Source of the DNA: Hydnum rufescens UP504
Lineage: Eukaryota; Basidiomycota; Agaricomycetes; Cantharellales; Hydnaceae
Direction of reading: 5' to 3'
DNA: 11,560 nucleotides
Assembly: GCA_014904985.1 (NCBI GenBank)
Contig: MU129363.1
Coordinates: 1 to 11,560, forward strand
A model generated the notes under the pieces. That model searched no databases. It had not been told where the DNA came from and was given only the letters and a program-made list of their open reading frames with translations. Positions within the stretch are counted from its first letter, which is position 1. The number at the start of each line of letters is the position of its first letter. The translations under genes were made by a program, and so were the position numbers. Below are positions 1-8,171 of the stretch, piece by piece.

Positions 1-360
1 GTCCTCCATTTCGCCAAACCTACTAGAGGATGAGATGGATTCGAACGAGTAGGTGACCGTCTGAACTGAAGTCCCTGATTCGGATTTGGCTTAAGTAGGC
101 ATAATAGAAGTGATCAGTATCGTTTTCGATGTCGGGATAGAATATGCCGAAATTCTCCTACACGTAGTGCCAGGTAGTGTGAGTCGCGTTGGTTACTAGT
201 GCTCCAAGGCCGATTTCAGTTTCTTCCATCATTGCAAAGTCCTGACATGAGAGAGGAATTTGATCGGCAGTCAAATTCGAATTATTGCCTGAGTTTTTCG
301 ATATCGCCTGAGCTCCTGAATGTTTAATGAACGTCTTTAATGATTGTGGTTTTTACATAC
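1..360 (-). pseudogene. Unidentified decayed coding fragment
   Basis: One minus-strand frame is open and protein-like from about 360 down to the window edge. It is interrupted by a TAG at 158-160 and by tandem TAGs at 20-25. Two consecutive ATG codons lie at 227-232. The peptide has mixed composition, with acidic and aromatic stretches after the first TAG, and does not look like random translation. I recognise no domain. It may belong to the same decayed unit as the fragments at 594-957, since all lie on the minus strand. It could also be chance, because the region is short and cut by the window edge. Confidence 0.3.
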
Positions 361-593
361 TGGTTGAACTCATGGCTTTTCGAGGTTGTAGTGGGAGTTT
401 TTAGAATTGCAGATGAAGATGTGTGGTCTGCATTTTTTTGATGACTTTTGTATCCAGTTGTTCGGTTTTGGCACGTGACAGACCGCTGTTTATGTTCTCC
501 TTTTCCATTTATGGTGTTTTTCATTTGCCTGTCATTTTCGTGATAGAGGAAGATTTTTATTTTGAGAGACAATTCAACGACGACGATGGTGGT

Positions 594-957
594 TTATTCA
601 GGAGGGTGATGGGTGAACGTAGGAAGGTGGACTGTGTCTGTGTCAACATTCCCATATACAGCTGTTCTTATCTGCACCTTCACATGAAAATCTGAGTCAT
701 CGGAGTATTCTCGGGTTACGCAATACGATTCGAGGCAGGTGATCGTATATGTTTGGACTGCAGTTGTCGTGTTGGGGCAAAAGTAACCCCTTCATCCGAT
801 GTGGAGATTGAGAATTGGATCGTTCCTGGTCCCTGATGTGTTGTACGAAGAAAACCATGAATCCTGTCGCATTGTCCGGGATGTATACATCGTCGAGGTT
901 GGATGGGAGTTCCGTATGAGTCTCAGAAATGCTGTTGGTGAGTATGTTGGTAGGCAT
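594..957 (-). pseudogene. Unidentified decayed coding fragment with frameshifts
   Basis: Coding-like minus-strand sequence in which the best frame changes at least twice. One frame is open from 957 to about 700. Another, downstream, covers about 790 to 594 and ends in TAA at 594-596; it is rich in Thr, Asp and Val and reads more like a real protein tail. No known domain is recognised. The frame changes suggest indels in an old gene, probably transposon cargo or a host fragment. Strand and neighbourhood link it loosely to the fragments at 1-360 and 1670-3047. An intron-containing gene with small exons cannot be excluded. Confidence 0.3.
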
Positions 958-959
958 AT

Positions 960-1669
960 TTGATGGTGTCCTACCCCTTTTTAGGTAAGCATTTATACGA
1001 GTTGTGTTGTTTTTGACATACGTTCTTTTGAGAGTCAGTGGATGGGATGGGGAAAGAGGATTTTTGTGTGAGAAGTGCTTTTATGAATGGATTTGAGACG
1101 GTCTAGATTTGAGGGGACCCTTGGATTGTCAGGGCACTTGGTTCGGGTTCAGTTTCGGCAAATTTTTTTTTTTTTTTTTTTGATTGATTGACTGTTGTTT
1201 TTGTTTACCAGTTAAGTCGCGAGTCTCCTAATTAGTGTGGTTTTGTTGTTATGGACTTGTGGAATTTTTGTTTTTATATGGACTATGACTTTGTTTCTTT
1301 TGTTTTTTCTTTTGACTTGTTGTTTTTCTTTTGATTTTGATTGATTGATTTTTTTTTTTTTTTGACAAGTTCACAAGTTCACATATCAGGTGAGGTTAGT
1401 TTTAAAAGATTCAAGTAAAAAAGAGAGCCTTTTAGGCTTAGAGAATTTTTTTGAGAGAATAGGGAACATTGATTTGCCTTTAGGCGACATGATTTTACAT
1501 GGAGAGAAAAGGGAAAGATGAGAGAGGGGTTTTTCTTTTCAGGCAAGAGACATGGTACATTGGGGTGAGCACATTTTTTGTTTAGTGAAGAGAGAGGGTA
1601 GTGATGATTGGGGATTTGAGTTGGGCAAGGGATAGAGAGGATTGGGAGAGCCTTAGATGTCGCGATGGG
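960..1669. other. Non-coding T-rich stretch
   Basis: No convincing gene. The plus strand carries long T runs at about 1163-1181 and 1349-1363, each next to a short TGATTGATTG repeat, with a (T/G)-rich stretch between them. A short minus-strand open stretch around 1160-980 has a mildly protein-like composition but contains a stop, and I do not annotate it as a gene. Confidence 0.5.
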
Positions 1670-3047
1670 CTACCAGCTGCTCGAGTCGTTGTCCGAAACA
1701 ATTTCGATCCCAGGATTGGATGGTAGTTCCTTAAGCTCGAACTCGGTCGTGGTATCTTTGAACTCGTCCCATTCGTTATTTTGAAGGTTGTACTGGATAT
1801 CTCAGATGCATACCGTGTAGTAAGTTGACGCGTGGTCGTCGGTCACGATAGCAGGGGCCATGTTGTGCAAGGTGGAAAGTGAGGCCAATAGCTGAGAGAG
1901 AGCAGGTGCAATGCATCGATGAAGAATAAAGGTGGAGTAGGGTGTACCCATACGATGTTCTTGTCATATTATGTCGGCAGCATGGATAAAAATACAGGCG
2001 AGATGGTCAACTTGCGATGTGTGAAGGTATGTGGATGGATAAAGAAGGCGATCTCGCCAGGCGGATATGTAGTATTCATTGCAGAGGAGCTTGAGGTCGC
2101 GTTTATTGAGAACATCGGATTTTGTGTTCAGGTCGGCTTCTCATTGGTGCAGGGTGGCCAAAAGAAGAGACAACAGGGGCGTGAGAGAGTCCATTTGTAG
2201 GTTATGATTCACGATTGTGCGACTCAGCTGGTCTAGAAGATCCGCATGGCGTTTTATATCTTCGCTTCGCTGTATCTCGTAGTTCTTCCGTACTTCTTCT
2301 AACTTTTGAGCGGCATTCCGTTCATGATCAATGATTGCTTGGCGATAAGAGGGCCATGCTCGGTACGAGTTGCTGTTCTTGCCGGGCCGTGGAATACTGA
2401 TTGGGCGCTTGTGGAAGTTTCATGGTGCGCGAGGGGGATGTGGAGGGGAATAAGAGAGGTGGAACGATGAGCGGGTCGATCTGGTGGATGGTTCTGTGGA
2501 GGAGTCGAAGATTTCGTGGAGTTGCTGTGCTGTCAGGGTTGTAGGTCGCTTGGCGTTCTCTTCCTTCGCATTTTGATTTGACGGGGCGATATTTTGCGAT
2601 ATAGGGAGAGGTGTTTGAACAGTACTGAGAGGAGGCGAGTTAAGAGGGATCCGCGTCTGCGGGTAGAAGTTATCGATGAAGGGGTGTAATGTGAGGCAGG
2701 GATCGAGCATGCGTTGGAAACTGAGACCCACGAGTTGGTCGACTTTGGAGGATTCGTCATTATTGTACTGTTTGACAATGGCACCCGAAGTATTCACAGA
2801 ATCCGGCCAGAATCCCTAGGTTTGTGTCAGTTTTTGAGGTTCAGTTCGCAAACCGAACTTTGGTCGTACCTCGCTAGTTTTATTTTCTTCTTTTTTGATG
2901 AGCGAAACGAAGACCGGATCTTCATCGGTCTTGGGACCCGCAGGAGATCATAGATAATGCAGGAGAAGGGGCAGGCGTGTGGATATATTCGAATACGTAG
3001 CCTTGAGCAGATGATGCAGTCGAGTCAAAGTGAGCAGAGTCAGTCAT
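1670..3047 (-). pseudogene. Unidentified or gag-like gene with four in-frame TGA stops
   Basis: A single minus-strand frame runs from about 2940 to a TAG at 1670-1672. It is interrupted only by TGA, at 2420-2422, 2141-2143, 1964-1966 and 1802-1804, plus a TAG at 2816-2818. That TAG lies at the 3' end of a good 54-bp intron candidate (2869 to 2816, GTACGA donor, CTGAC branch, CCTAG acceptor, phase 0). The likely ATG is at 3045-3047, in another frame. A 67-bp phase-0 intron starting with GTATTC would join it, but this is weaker. The protein is rich in Ser, Pro and Thr up to about 2440. It is then helical and charged around 2400-2250 (possible coiled coil), with a mixed globular-looking tail. 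No zinc knuckle, protease or other known motif is seen. Its position beyond the integrase 3' end and a possible LTR would fit gag of a neighbouring element; a host gene is also possible. Confidence 0.5.
2816..2869 (-). other. Candidate 54-bp spliceosomal intron
   Basis: On the minus strand the stretch starts GTACGA, contains CTGAC 13 bases before its end, and ends CCTAG. Its length is a multiple of three and its removal eliminates the only in-frame TAG before the final stop. Size and signals fit fungal introns. The donor is not the strongest form. Confidence 0.45.
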
Positions 3048-3127
3048 GGTAGAGAAGTGTGAATTGGAGAGAATGTGATAGATGTGGATGGAGGGCTGGG
3101 GTACAGCTCGTTAGTTTTTCGTGTCGC

Positions 3128-3134
3128 CTTTATA
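3128..3134 (-). promoter_or_regulatory. TATA box
   Basis: TATAAAG on the minus strand, about 81 bases upstream of the ATG at 3045-3047, with a pyrimidine-rich leader between. It fits a core promoter for the gene at 1670-3047, either its own or one supplied by an LTR. Confidence 0.45.
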
Positions 3135-3631
3135 GTTGTTGGGCTTACCCCACACTCATGTCACTCATGTCAGATGTTGCCCGTATGTTTCCTTGTCGTA
3201 ATACAGACGTCATCTGGGGCGATTTGGTAGAGCCGTTGAGTGTACGCGCAGAACAATAGATACTGAAAAAAATAAGAAGGAAGGGTCACCAGAGATCCAT
3301 ATTTCATAACTTAAAGCTTGAGTAGGGAATCAGAGACATGGAGGATCACATTGCTGCGATGCGGGAGGGATCAGAAGAGGCAGGATGTTGATTTTTGGCT
3401 GTGGCAGTAGGTTTTTATCGTAGACCGGTAACAGTTTTTTTTTTTTTTTTTTTTTGAATTCCGGCACTTTCCGCGACTCAACATTTCGTGGCTCCAGGGT
3501 GTCAATTCGAAATTTCTTTTGGCCTCATGTTCATAGGGTTCGTCTAAGATCTATAGTTTTAGTCGTAGTCTTGTGATGCGGCTTGTAGAGATTGTTTCAG
3601 GGATTTCCTTTTTGAGAATAGATTTTTCCTT
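3135..3631 (-). other. Non-coding gap with homopolymer tract and possible LTR edge
   Basis: There is no gene between the integrase stop and the next promoter. A 21-bp T run at 3435-3455 is an A run in the sense of the retrotransposon. It is followed immediately by TGTTACC (3433 down to 3427), as an LTR starting TG might follow a purine tract. Around 3150-3180 the direct repeat GACATGAGT is typical of LTR promoter regions. No second LTR copy is in the window, so the boundary is unproven. Confidence 0.3.
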
Positions 3632-4618
3632 TTATGGACATTCTTCAGAGGATTCATAAGCGGATTCGGCGATCTGGGACTCCTCCGAGGGGTTCCCTAG
3701 GATTTCTTGGAGAAGGTTCCTTCGTTTCCACTCCACAATTTTATTTTCCCAATAGCCCCACGAATCTGTGGCTCTTGGCGGCGGCCAAAGGTAGGTTCTC
3801 AGTTGATTTTCTGGTCCGAGTGATACTGGGAAGAGTTGTCTCGTTATTTTTGTTTCTCCTTCGTATATCACGGCTTGGTCTGTGATTTTTGTGTATTTTG
3901 CTACATTATTTTGATTTAAATTATGGTCTGTGGCACTGTGGAACTTGTTGCTGGCGATGTCCGTTGTGGCTATTTGGTCGCGCATATGGTATTTCTTTAA
4001 GTGGTTTCTGGCGAATATTCCATTTATTGGGGTTCCATCTAATTCCGCTAGTTGATAGGATCCATGGGGATGGTGATGCTGAACTCGGTATGGCCCAATC
4101 CACCGTATTTCCCCTTTTCGTCCATGTTGCATTTGTAATACGGAATTGAATACTAGAACAATTGTACCGGCTTGATAATTTCCGTCTACCAACGTATTTT
4201 CATTTCATCTGGCGTAATCTTGAGCGCTTCGGATTCTTGCTTGAAGGACGTCATTTGAGGCGGCTTGAATATCTTCGTCTCTATGCGCCAATTGGATCCC
4301 ACAGATTCCTAATAATTCTTCCATGGTTTGGATTGTTCCCCATTTTAATGTGTACCATGATGCGTCTGTAATGTCAAATGGAAACACGTGATTTACTCCG
4401 TAGAGTAGGTAATAGGGGGTGTGGCTGGTCATTCGTTTTACCGTTACCCGGTCCGCCCACATGCATGAATAAAAATAGTTTGACCATTTACTTGGGTTTC
4501 CTTTGCATGCAATGAATAGTGAATTTATCCAAGTCCTGTGCCCATGTTCTATCATACCATTTGCTTCCGGGTGATAAGGCACAGCTCGGACAATTGGAAC
4601 ATTGTATTCATCTGCCAT
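3632..4618 (-). pseudogene. Ty3/gypsy integrase, C-terminal half (split by insertion)
   Basis: This is the downstream half of a retrotransposon integrase, the enzyme that joins element DNA to the chromosome. Just downstream of the insertion lies the last part of the catalytic core, with the YHPEANG..EHGH stretch holding the final Glu of the D,D-35-E triad. The rest of the core follows, to about 4207. After an in-frame TGA at 4205-4207 the same frame continues into a classic GPY/F module: RWIGPYRV, then a GSYQLAELDGTP stretch and a terminal hydrophilic tail ending in TAA at 3632-3634. The frame joins the half at 9914-10560 when the nested element and one target copy are removed. Family assignment is from the triad and GPY/F motif. 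The TGA and the 5.3-kb insertion make it non-functional as it stands. Confidence 0.88.
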
Positions 4619-4626
4619 TGTTTGGA
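4619..4626. repeat. Target-site duplication, left copy (TGTTTGGA)
   Basis: The same eight bases occur at 9906-9913. In the minus-strand integrase frame they fall within codons for Val-Gln-Thr. One copy gives a continuous frame from the DNGTEFDG side to the MADEYN side. The match can be read as 9 bp (TGTTTGGAC), but 8 bp gives better-aligned element ends. Confidence 0.85.
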
Positions 4627-4718
4627 CAACCTGGTCAGCCACAAATGTGTATCTAGTTAGATACAATGAGCCTTGCATTTAAATAGTCTAACTAGATGTT
4701 TTTAGGCGGGGGCCCCTG
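4627..4718 (+). repeat. Left terminal inverted repeat
   Basis: It aligns without gaps to the reverse complement of 9814-9905 (coordinates sum to 14532). Blocks of identity are CTGGTCAGCCAC, AATGAGCCTTGCATTTA, TCTAACTAGATGTTTTTA and GGGGGCCCCTG, with diverged bases between. Within it, TCTAGTTAGA and TCTAACTAGA form an additional internal inverted pair. Confidence 0.85.
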
Positions 4719-4772
4719 GGGCCTCCGGGGGTGATTTTGGACCCTCAGACAAGGGGCCCCAGGGGCCCCTGG
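4708..4772. repeat. G/C-rich subterminal palindromic blocks, left
   Basis: Several copies of GGGGCCCC(T/A)GG occur in 65 bp and are self-complementary. Similar blocks lie at 9773-9827 near the other end. Subterminal repeats often bind transposase in hAT elements; that role here is inference. Confidence 0.6.
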
Positions 4773-4975
4773 CTCTGAACTTGGAAAAATTCACCAAAAT
4801 TGGGACTTAGGGAATCTCAGACTTGCAGCCAGCCATACTGGCATATTGGGGATAGTTCTATAATTATTTATATTATACATATCCGGGTCAGCGGGGTTTC
4901 ATTCAGTGGTCAGTCCTGTTATTGACTTGTTTATTTATTGATTTACTGTATTTATTTAAAAATTCAATAATTCAA
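4773..4975. other. Subterminal region without recognised genes
   Basis: A/T-rich sequence between the subterminal blocks and the first hairpins. I see no coding frame or repeat in it. It would be the 3' flank of the left gene. Confidence 0.5.
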
Positions 4976-4978
4976 TAT

Positions 4979-5192
4979 ACACCCGCTTGGGCGGGTGTGG
5001 TACCATCCCTCAAAAAATTAGCACCACACCTGCTTGGGCGGGTGTGGTACTGTCACTCCAAATTTAAAAAATTCAAAAAAAAACTAAGTAGTACCACACA
5101 CTTGGGCAGATGTGTGGTACCATCGCTCAAAATTTAAAAAATTTAAAAAAAACTAAGTAGCACCACACACCCACTTGGGCGGGTGTGTGGTA
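4979..5192. repeat. Four hairpins in a ~70-bp tandem array
   Basis: Four copies of the exon-type hairpin (about 4979-5002, 5022-5050, 5091-5120 and 5160-5192) are separated by similar A/T-rich spacers ending CTAAGTAG. The stems vary (CACCCGC/GCGGGTG, CACACA/TGTGTG) but stay paired. The innermost copy is the end of the left gene's last coding exon, and the other three lie beyond its stop. The spacers lack the intron-type hairpin. Confidence 0.75.
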
Positions 5193-5271
5193 CAAGGGGC
5201 TGGGCTTGACGATTCACCATTGGGTGGGTCGCAGGTCGCAGGTCGTCATTTTGGGGGCTTGAATTTGGATC

Positions 5272-5383
5272 CTAAAATAATAGCATACATTAGTAAAAAA
5301 AAATTTCAAAGTGACGCAAAGGAGCAGCTTGGGCTGCTCCTTTTGCGTCACTGTAGATATAGAAAATAAAATAAAAAAAATAC
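5272..5383 (-). other. Intron L8 with hairpin
   Basis: Donor GTATTT at 5383, acceptor TTTTAG ending at 5272, branch-like CTAATG at about 5293. The hairpin at 5311-5351 has stem GTGACGCAAA(A)GGAGCAGC, a TTGG loop and one bulged base. 112 bp. Confidence 0.65.
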
Positions 5384-5527
5384 CTTGTAGTACACACCCG
5401 CCGAAGCGGGTGTGGTACTCATTTTGGCTCGCGGCCGCGGGTTCTTGGATCGGGTTGCGGGTGGCTGCGCACATCGTTTTTTCATCTGTGTTCTTGTTGG
5501 GTGGGGTTTCGTGCATCGAGGGGAGAC

Positions 5528-5629
5528 CTAGAATAATCAATAATACGTTAGTTTGAAAAAAAAAAACAGAAGCAGCACCCAAAGAGCAGCTACTGCTGCT
5601 CTTTGGGCACCGTTGTATGAGAAACTCAC
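5528..5629 (-). other. Intron L7 with hairpin
   Basis: Donor GTGAGT at 5629, branch CTAACG, acceptor TTCTAG ending at 5528. The hairpin at about 5575-5610 has stem GCACCCAAAGAGCAGC, with GGG on the partner arm matching its CCC. 102 bp. Confidence 0.75.
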
Positions 5630-5796
5630 CAGCTATTACCACACACCCGCCGCAGTGGGTGTGTGGTATTTCATCTGTCGTGGCGTACTTGCGGGTGTTC
5701 GGGCGCTGGGCTCTTGGATCGAGTTGCGGGTTGCGGGTGGCTGTGCACGTCCCTTTTTTGTGTGGAGGGTTTTCGCGCTGGGGGACGGATCAATCA

Positions 5797-5898
5797 CTAA
5801 ATAACACGTTAATTTAAACAAAAAAAAAAAACAAAGGAAGCACCAAAAGAGCAGCTTTTGCTGCTCTTTTGGTGCTTTCCTACATCCTGAAAACTTAC
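5797..5898 (-). other. Intron L6 with hairpin
   Basis: Donor GTAAGT at 5898, branch TTAACG, acceptor TTTAG ending at 5797. The hairpin at 5839-5876 has a perfect stem AGCACCAAAAGAGCAGC and its complement. 102 bp. Confidence 0.75.
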
Positions 5899-6042
5899 AA
5901 GGTATTACCACACACCCACCGCAGTGGGTGTGTGGTACACGATTTCGTCGATCATCGTGTTCAGGGGGTGGGCACTCTGGGCTTGGGTGACTGCGCGTAC
6001 TTGGGGCTCGTCCGTGTGTGGGTTTTCACGTAGGGAAGGGAC

Positions 6043-6152
6043 CTAGAATAATGAATACTAATACATAATACATTAGTAAAAACAAAAAGAAAACAGAGGT
6101 GCCAAAAGAGCAGCTTCTGCTGCTCTTTTGGCACCGGTGGGATTAGATGTAC
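6043..6152 (-). other. Intron L5 with hairpin
   Basis: Donor GTACAT (weak) at 6152, CTAATG/ACTAAT branch candidates, acceptor TTCTAG ending at 6043. The hairpin at 6098-6135 has a perfect stem GGTGCCAAAAGAGCAGC. 110 bp. Confidence 0.7.
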
Positions 6153-6307
6153 CTAATATTACCACACACCCGCCGAAGCGGGTGTGTGGTTTGTCCGGTG
6201 CTTGTGTCGTGTTTTTGATTGCCGTTCGTGGGCTTCGTTTGGTGGGCAGGTTGTTGTTCTCCCGTGTTTGTTTGGTGGGGTCGCAGGTCCTGAGTTCAGA
6301 TGTCAAC

Positions 6308-6403
6308 CTAGAAATAATACGTCAGTAACAAAGAAAAAAAGAAAAAAGAAAAGCCACGCAAAAGGAGCAGTGTATGCTGCTCCTTTCACGTGGTTGTACT
6401 TAC
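6308..6403 (-). other. Intron L4 with hairpin
   Basis: Donor GTAAGT at 6403, branch CTGACG, acceptor TTCTAG ending at 6308. The hairpin at 6354-6393 has outer stem CCACG/CGTGG and inner AAAGGAGCAG/CTGCTCCTTT. 96 bp. Confidence 0.75.
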
Positions 6404-6537
6404 CGTGAAATTACCACACACCCGCTTCGGCGGGTGTGTGGTTTTGTCTAAGGTTTTGTCGGGGTGGTCGTCGTTGGCGGGTCCATCTTCATTTCCAGGG
6501 GGGGTTCGTTTGGCGGGTCCCCATTTTGTTTGACAAT

Positions 6538-6633
6538 CTAGAATAGTGAATGTGTTAGTGAAGTGAAAGAGAAAAAAGGAGAGCCACGCAAAAGGAGCAG
6601 CGTATGCTGCTCCTTCTGCGCGGTTGTGCTTAC
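6538..6633 (-). other. Intron L3 with hairpin
   Basis: Donor GTAAGC at 6633, branch CTAACAC, acceptor TTCTAG ending at 6538. The hairpin at 6584-6623 is close to that of intron L4, with a few unpaired bases. 96 bp. Confidence 0.75.
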
Positions 6634-6787
6634 CTTAAAATCACCACACACCTGCCGAAGCGGGTGTGTGGTTTGTCTGGGGCCCCTGCAGCCTCGTGTC
6701 GTGCGTTCCCATTCCCGGGTTTCGTCTGGGGGGTATTCTTGGCGTCATGTTTTGGCCTCTCGTTTGGTGGGTGGTTCAGGTGATAGC

Positions 6788-6887
6788 CTAGAATAATAAA
6801 TTGTGTGTTAGTTAAAAATTAAAATGAACGCAAAAAGAGCAGCCAGGGCTGCTCTTTTTGCGTCGTTGAGTGTATACAGTGACTTAC
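6788..6887 (-). other. Intron L2 with hairpin
   Basis: Donor GTAAGT at 6887, branch TAACTAAC, acceptor TTCTAG ending at 6788. The hairpin at 6826-6864 has a near-perfect stem, GACGCAAAAAGAGCAGCC on the minus strand. 100 bp. It joins exon 2 (two spare bases) to exon 3 (one base) in frame. Confidence 0.8.
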
Positions 6888-7045
6888 ATTATGTTGAACC
6901 ACACACCCACCGCAGCGGGTGTGTGGTTTGTGTCGCCACCTCTCGTGCCTTCGTTTGGTGGTTTCATTTGTCCCGGTTTCATTTGCTGTGGCTTCGTTTG
7001 CCTGGGGCCACTCATTGAGCAGCCTGTTGTTTTTTTGGTTTTGAT

Positions 7046-7149
7046 CTGGAATAATAAAGGCTTCATTAGTATAAAAATTCACAGCAGCGCAAAAAGAGTA
7101 GCTTGCACTACTCTTTTTGCGCTAGTGTATCTAGTGAGACAAAACTTAC
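7046..7149 (-). other. Intron L1 with hairpin
   Basis: Donor GTAAGT at 7149, branch ACTAATG, acceptor TCCAG ending at 7046. The hairpin at 7086-7123 has stem AGCGCAAAAAGAGTAG with CTACTCTTTTTGCGCT. The usual C-G pair of GAGCAGC has become T-A on both arms. 104 bp, phase 0. Confidence 0.8.
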
Positions 7150-7204
7150 CTTATGACCACACACCCGCTTCAGCGGGTGTGTGGTCATGGTCATGTGCTG
7201 GGGC

Positions 7205-7219
7205 TGCCGCTGCTGCTGC

Positions 7220-7266
<47 letters not shown>
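7205..7266 (-). repeat. CAG/CAA tract encoding polyglutamine
   Basis: A run of CTG/TTG on the plus strand reads as about 20 Gln codons (CAA/CAG mixture) in exon 1 of the left gene. The equivalent place in the right gene has only three Gln codons (about 7991-7999), so the tract expanded, or shrank, on one side after the two halves formed. Confidence 0.85.
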
Positions 7267-7324
7267 TGTTGCGGTCGTGCAGTCACTTTCCTGTTGCTGG
7301 GTGTGGCTGCGCTGCGCACTTGCG

Positions 7325-7649
7325 AAATTCAATGCTGGCAATTGCCGATACTCAAGAAGCGCCCTAAGTGCTGGTGCTACAAGCACAATACAGACTAATA
7401 GCAAGCATGTGGATGTGGAATATATAATATATAATAAATATTTGTTTAAAAATGTGAAGAAGAGGATGATAATGAGCCAGAGCTCAATAAGGGACAATAT
7501 GCCTCATTGCAAAGTGGATTGGGTCACTTCCATGCATCAGAATTGGCCCAAATTTAAATATAGTGATGGTATATATACACCTTATATGGGCGACTAATTA
7601 TATCAGACGATTCTGGCATTTTTCAATTTTTCACGCCTTCAATTCCCTA
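7325..7649 (-). repeat. Left arm of central inverted repeat
   Basis: Reverse complement of 7652-7976 (coordinates sum to 15301) with a 2-base centre. The arms are about 96% identical, and the roughly 12 differences I found are all transitions. The arm carries TATATATA at 7570-7577, a 17-codon reading frame starting with the ATG at 7535-7537, and the start of the hydrophobic frame. Confidence 0.9.
7570..7577 (-). promoter_or_regulatory. TATA-like element of the left gene
   Basis: TATATATA, about 33 bases upstream of the first ATG (7535-7537) on the minus strand. It has a mirror copy at 7724-7731. Its role as a core promoter is inferred from position. Confidence 0.4.
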
Positions 7650-7651
7650 TT

Positions 7652-7976
7652 TAGGGAATTGAAGGCGTGAAAAATTGAAGAATGCCAGAATCGTCCGATA
7701 TAATTAGTCGCCCATATAAGGTGTATATATACCATCACTATATTTAAATTTGGGCCAATTCTGATGCGTGGAAGTGACCCAATCCACTTTGCAATGAGGC
7801 ATATCGTCCCTTATTGAGCTCTGGCTCATTATCATCCTCTTCTTCACATTTTTAAACAAATATTTATTATATATTATATATTCCACATCCACATGCTTGC
7901 TATTAATCTGTATTGTGCCTGTAACGCCGGCACTTGGGGCGCTTCTTGAGTATCAGCAATTGCCAGCGTTGAATTC
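7652..7976 (+). repeat. Right arm of central inverted repeat
   Basis: Mirror of the left arm, facing right. It carries TATATATA at 7724-7731, the matching 17-codon frame (ATG at 7764-7766) and the hydrophobic stretch of the right gene. Several sites with CpG here have TpG or CpA in the left arm. Confidence 0.9.
7724..7731 (+). promoter_or_regulatory. TATA-like element of the right gene
   Basis: TATATATA, about 33 bases upstream of the ATG at 7764-7766. Together with its mirror it would make the palindrome a symmetric divergent promoter. Confidence 0.4.
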
Positions 7977-8066
7977 GGTATCTTACTTCTACAACAACAA
8001 CACGCAACCGCCTGGAAAGGCAAGCACGCAACCACACACCCCCCACCGAGGGTGTGTGGTCATGAG

Positions 8067-8171
8067 GTGAGGTTTTCTACTAGTAGATACAACGGCGCAA
8101 AAAGAGCAGCGAAAGCTGCTCTTTTTGCGCTCTTTTGAATCTTTATACTAACACAGTTTGTATTCTTCTAG
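8067..8171 (+). other. Intron R1 with hairpin
   Basis: Donor GTGAGG, branch TACTAACAC at about 8147, acceptor TTCTAG. The hairpin at 8095-8130 is a perfect GCGCAAAAAGAGCAGC stem with a GAAA tetraloop. 105 bp, phase 0. Confidence 0.8.

Larger units (their letters stand above)
5384..7188 (-). repeat. Exon-end hairpins of the left gene (eight copies)
   Basis: Palindromes of about 30 bp lie at 5391-5418, 5638-5668, 5906-5937, 6161-6190, 6413-6442, 6643-6672, 6898-6927 and 7153-7188. The consensus is ACCACACACCCGC, a 3-5 base loop, and GCGGGTGTGTGGT. Each sits about 6-9 bases upstream of an inferred splice donor. Variants are paired: copies with CCCAC have GTGGG opposite, those with CCCGC have GCGGG. 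The spacing is about 250 bp, equal to one exon plus one intron. Confidence 0.88.
5153..7497 (-). pseudogene. Left divergent gene, ~9 exons, unknown product, decayed
   Basis: Inferred exons, in order: about 7497-7150, 7045-6888, 6787-6634, 6537-6404, 6307-6153, 6042-5899, 5796-5630, 5527-5384 and 5271-5153. Exon 1 begins with a long hydrophobic stretch (LWLIIILFFTFL and a second one), like a signal anchor. A Gln tract of about 20 residues follows, then TTHPLKRVCGHK at the donor. Later exons are hydrophilic, rich in Pro, Asn, Glu, Thr and Lys. Most end in the peptide of the exon hairpin, such as PHTRFGGCVV or THPLRQVCG depending on frame. Splice phases let the frame run through exons 1-6. The stops met there are TGA in exon 3 (6745-6747), TAG in exon 4 (6448-6450) and TGA in exon 6 (6026-6028). 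Exon 7 shifts frame inside its hairpin, and the last exon has a TGA at 5246-5248 before its TAG. No in-frame ATG precedes the hydrophobic segment. No known domain is recognised. Confidence 0.6.

Noticed and set aside
1670..2422. TGA read as Trp or Sec (alternative code)
   Set aside because: No selenocysteine or tRNA evidence is present. A paralogous exon shows CGA at the place of one TGA, and CpG decay explains the pattern better.
2714..2953. Plus-strand frames opposite the gene at 1670-3047
   Set aside because: Composition is poor and they overlap the better-supported minus-strand frame.
4205..4678. Integrase halves as two separate genes
   Set aside because: The halves share frame, complementary parts of the catalytic triad and an 8-bp duplication at the break. 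The residues between 4619 and 4678, and between 9837 and 9913, are read-through of the inserted element.
7153..7398. Plus-strand frames with long Leu, Cys or Ala/Val runs
   Set aside because: They are shadows of the CAG/CAA tract that encodes Gln on the minus strand.
7325..7976. Palindrome as an assembly or cloning artefact
   Set aside because: The arms differ at about a dozen positions, and splice signals and exon content on the two sides are different and directional.
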